This document shows, in pieces, positions 5,770 through 5,786 of a stretch of DNA of 5,786 bases. A model generated the notes under the pieces. That model was not told where the DNA came from and searched no databases. It saw only the letters and a list, made by a program, of their open reading frames with translations. This DNA is from Bacillota bacterium (GTDB taxonomy: Bacteria > Bacillota_A > Clostridia > Peptostreptococcales > Anaerovoracaceae). Within the stretch, counting starts at the first letter, position 1, and each line of letters begins with the position of its first letter. The position numbers and the translations under genes were made by a program. The stretch covers positions 1-5,786 of the forward strand of contig JAFYPY010000130.1 of the NCBI GenBank assembly GCA_017547345.1. Reading direction: 5' to 3'.

Positions 5770-5778
5770 ATTATATCA
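5770..5778 (-). promoter_or_regulatory. Extended -10 promoter for the DUF4317 gene
   Basis: TGATATAAT on the minus strand, with TATAAT at 5770-5775. Transcription would start near 5763, about 25 bases before the ATG. The -35 region would lie partly beyond the right window edge and cannot be judged. Confidence 0.6.
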
Positions 5779-5786
5779 CATTATTA

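Noticed and set aside
1..5786. CRISPR array, tRNA, rRNA, insertion sequence or phage signature
   Set aside because: No regularly spaced repeats, cloverleaf sequence, transposase motif or terminal inverted repeats were found by reading both strands.

Overview
The window is AT-rich with dense, mostly leftward genes, strong purine-rich ribosome binding sites and TATAAT-type promoters. A DUF4317 protein, a family I know from Firmicutes, and the anaerobic metal-protein genes fit an anaerobic low-GC Clostridia-type Firmicute. This is inferred from composition and families; I cannot name a species.

Layout from left to right. Bases 1-977 (minus) hold a polytopic membrane protein ending in a DUF4234-like domain; its C-terminus lies beyond the left edge. 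Bases 1049-1798 (minus) encode a CPBP-family (CAAX protease/Abi-type) membrane protein with all its catalytic motifs, probably from its own promoter. Bases 1910-3870 (minus) form a tight three-gene operon, transcribed hypA-like, then a cysteine-rich 4Fe-4S protein, then hypB. Facing away from it, at 3990-4529 (plus), is a TetR-family regulator. The 119-bp divergent region carries one extended -10 promoter per direction and a 14-bp palindrome at the start of the operon. A bidirectional terminator at 4533-4582 separates tetR from the convergent DUF4317 gene (4599-5738, minus).

The operon is the point of interest. HypA and HypB normally deliver nickel to [NiFe]-hydrogenase. Here the HypA-like protein has only 80 residues: the N-terminal Met-His-Glu and the last beta-strand remain, but the zinc-binding loop with its two CxxC pairs is missing. 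The 18-bp gap after it leaves no room for that loop. HypB keeps its P-loop, NKMD motif and metal-binding Cys/His/Cys set. Between them is a 342-residue protein with 19 cysteines: a CLCR...C...C motif, a CFCCPCCC run and a two-cluster ferredoxin domain. No hydrogenase subunit and no hypC-hypF is in the window. I infer a dedicated metal-insertion or Fe-S maturation module, possibly for a non-hydrogenase client or for the Fe-S protein itself, under control of the TetR regulator. That role is a hypothesis.

No RNA genes, mobile elements, CRISPR arrays or long repeats were seen. All intergenic gaps are shorter than 120 bp.
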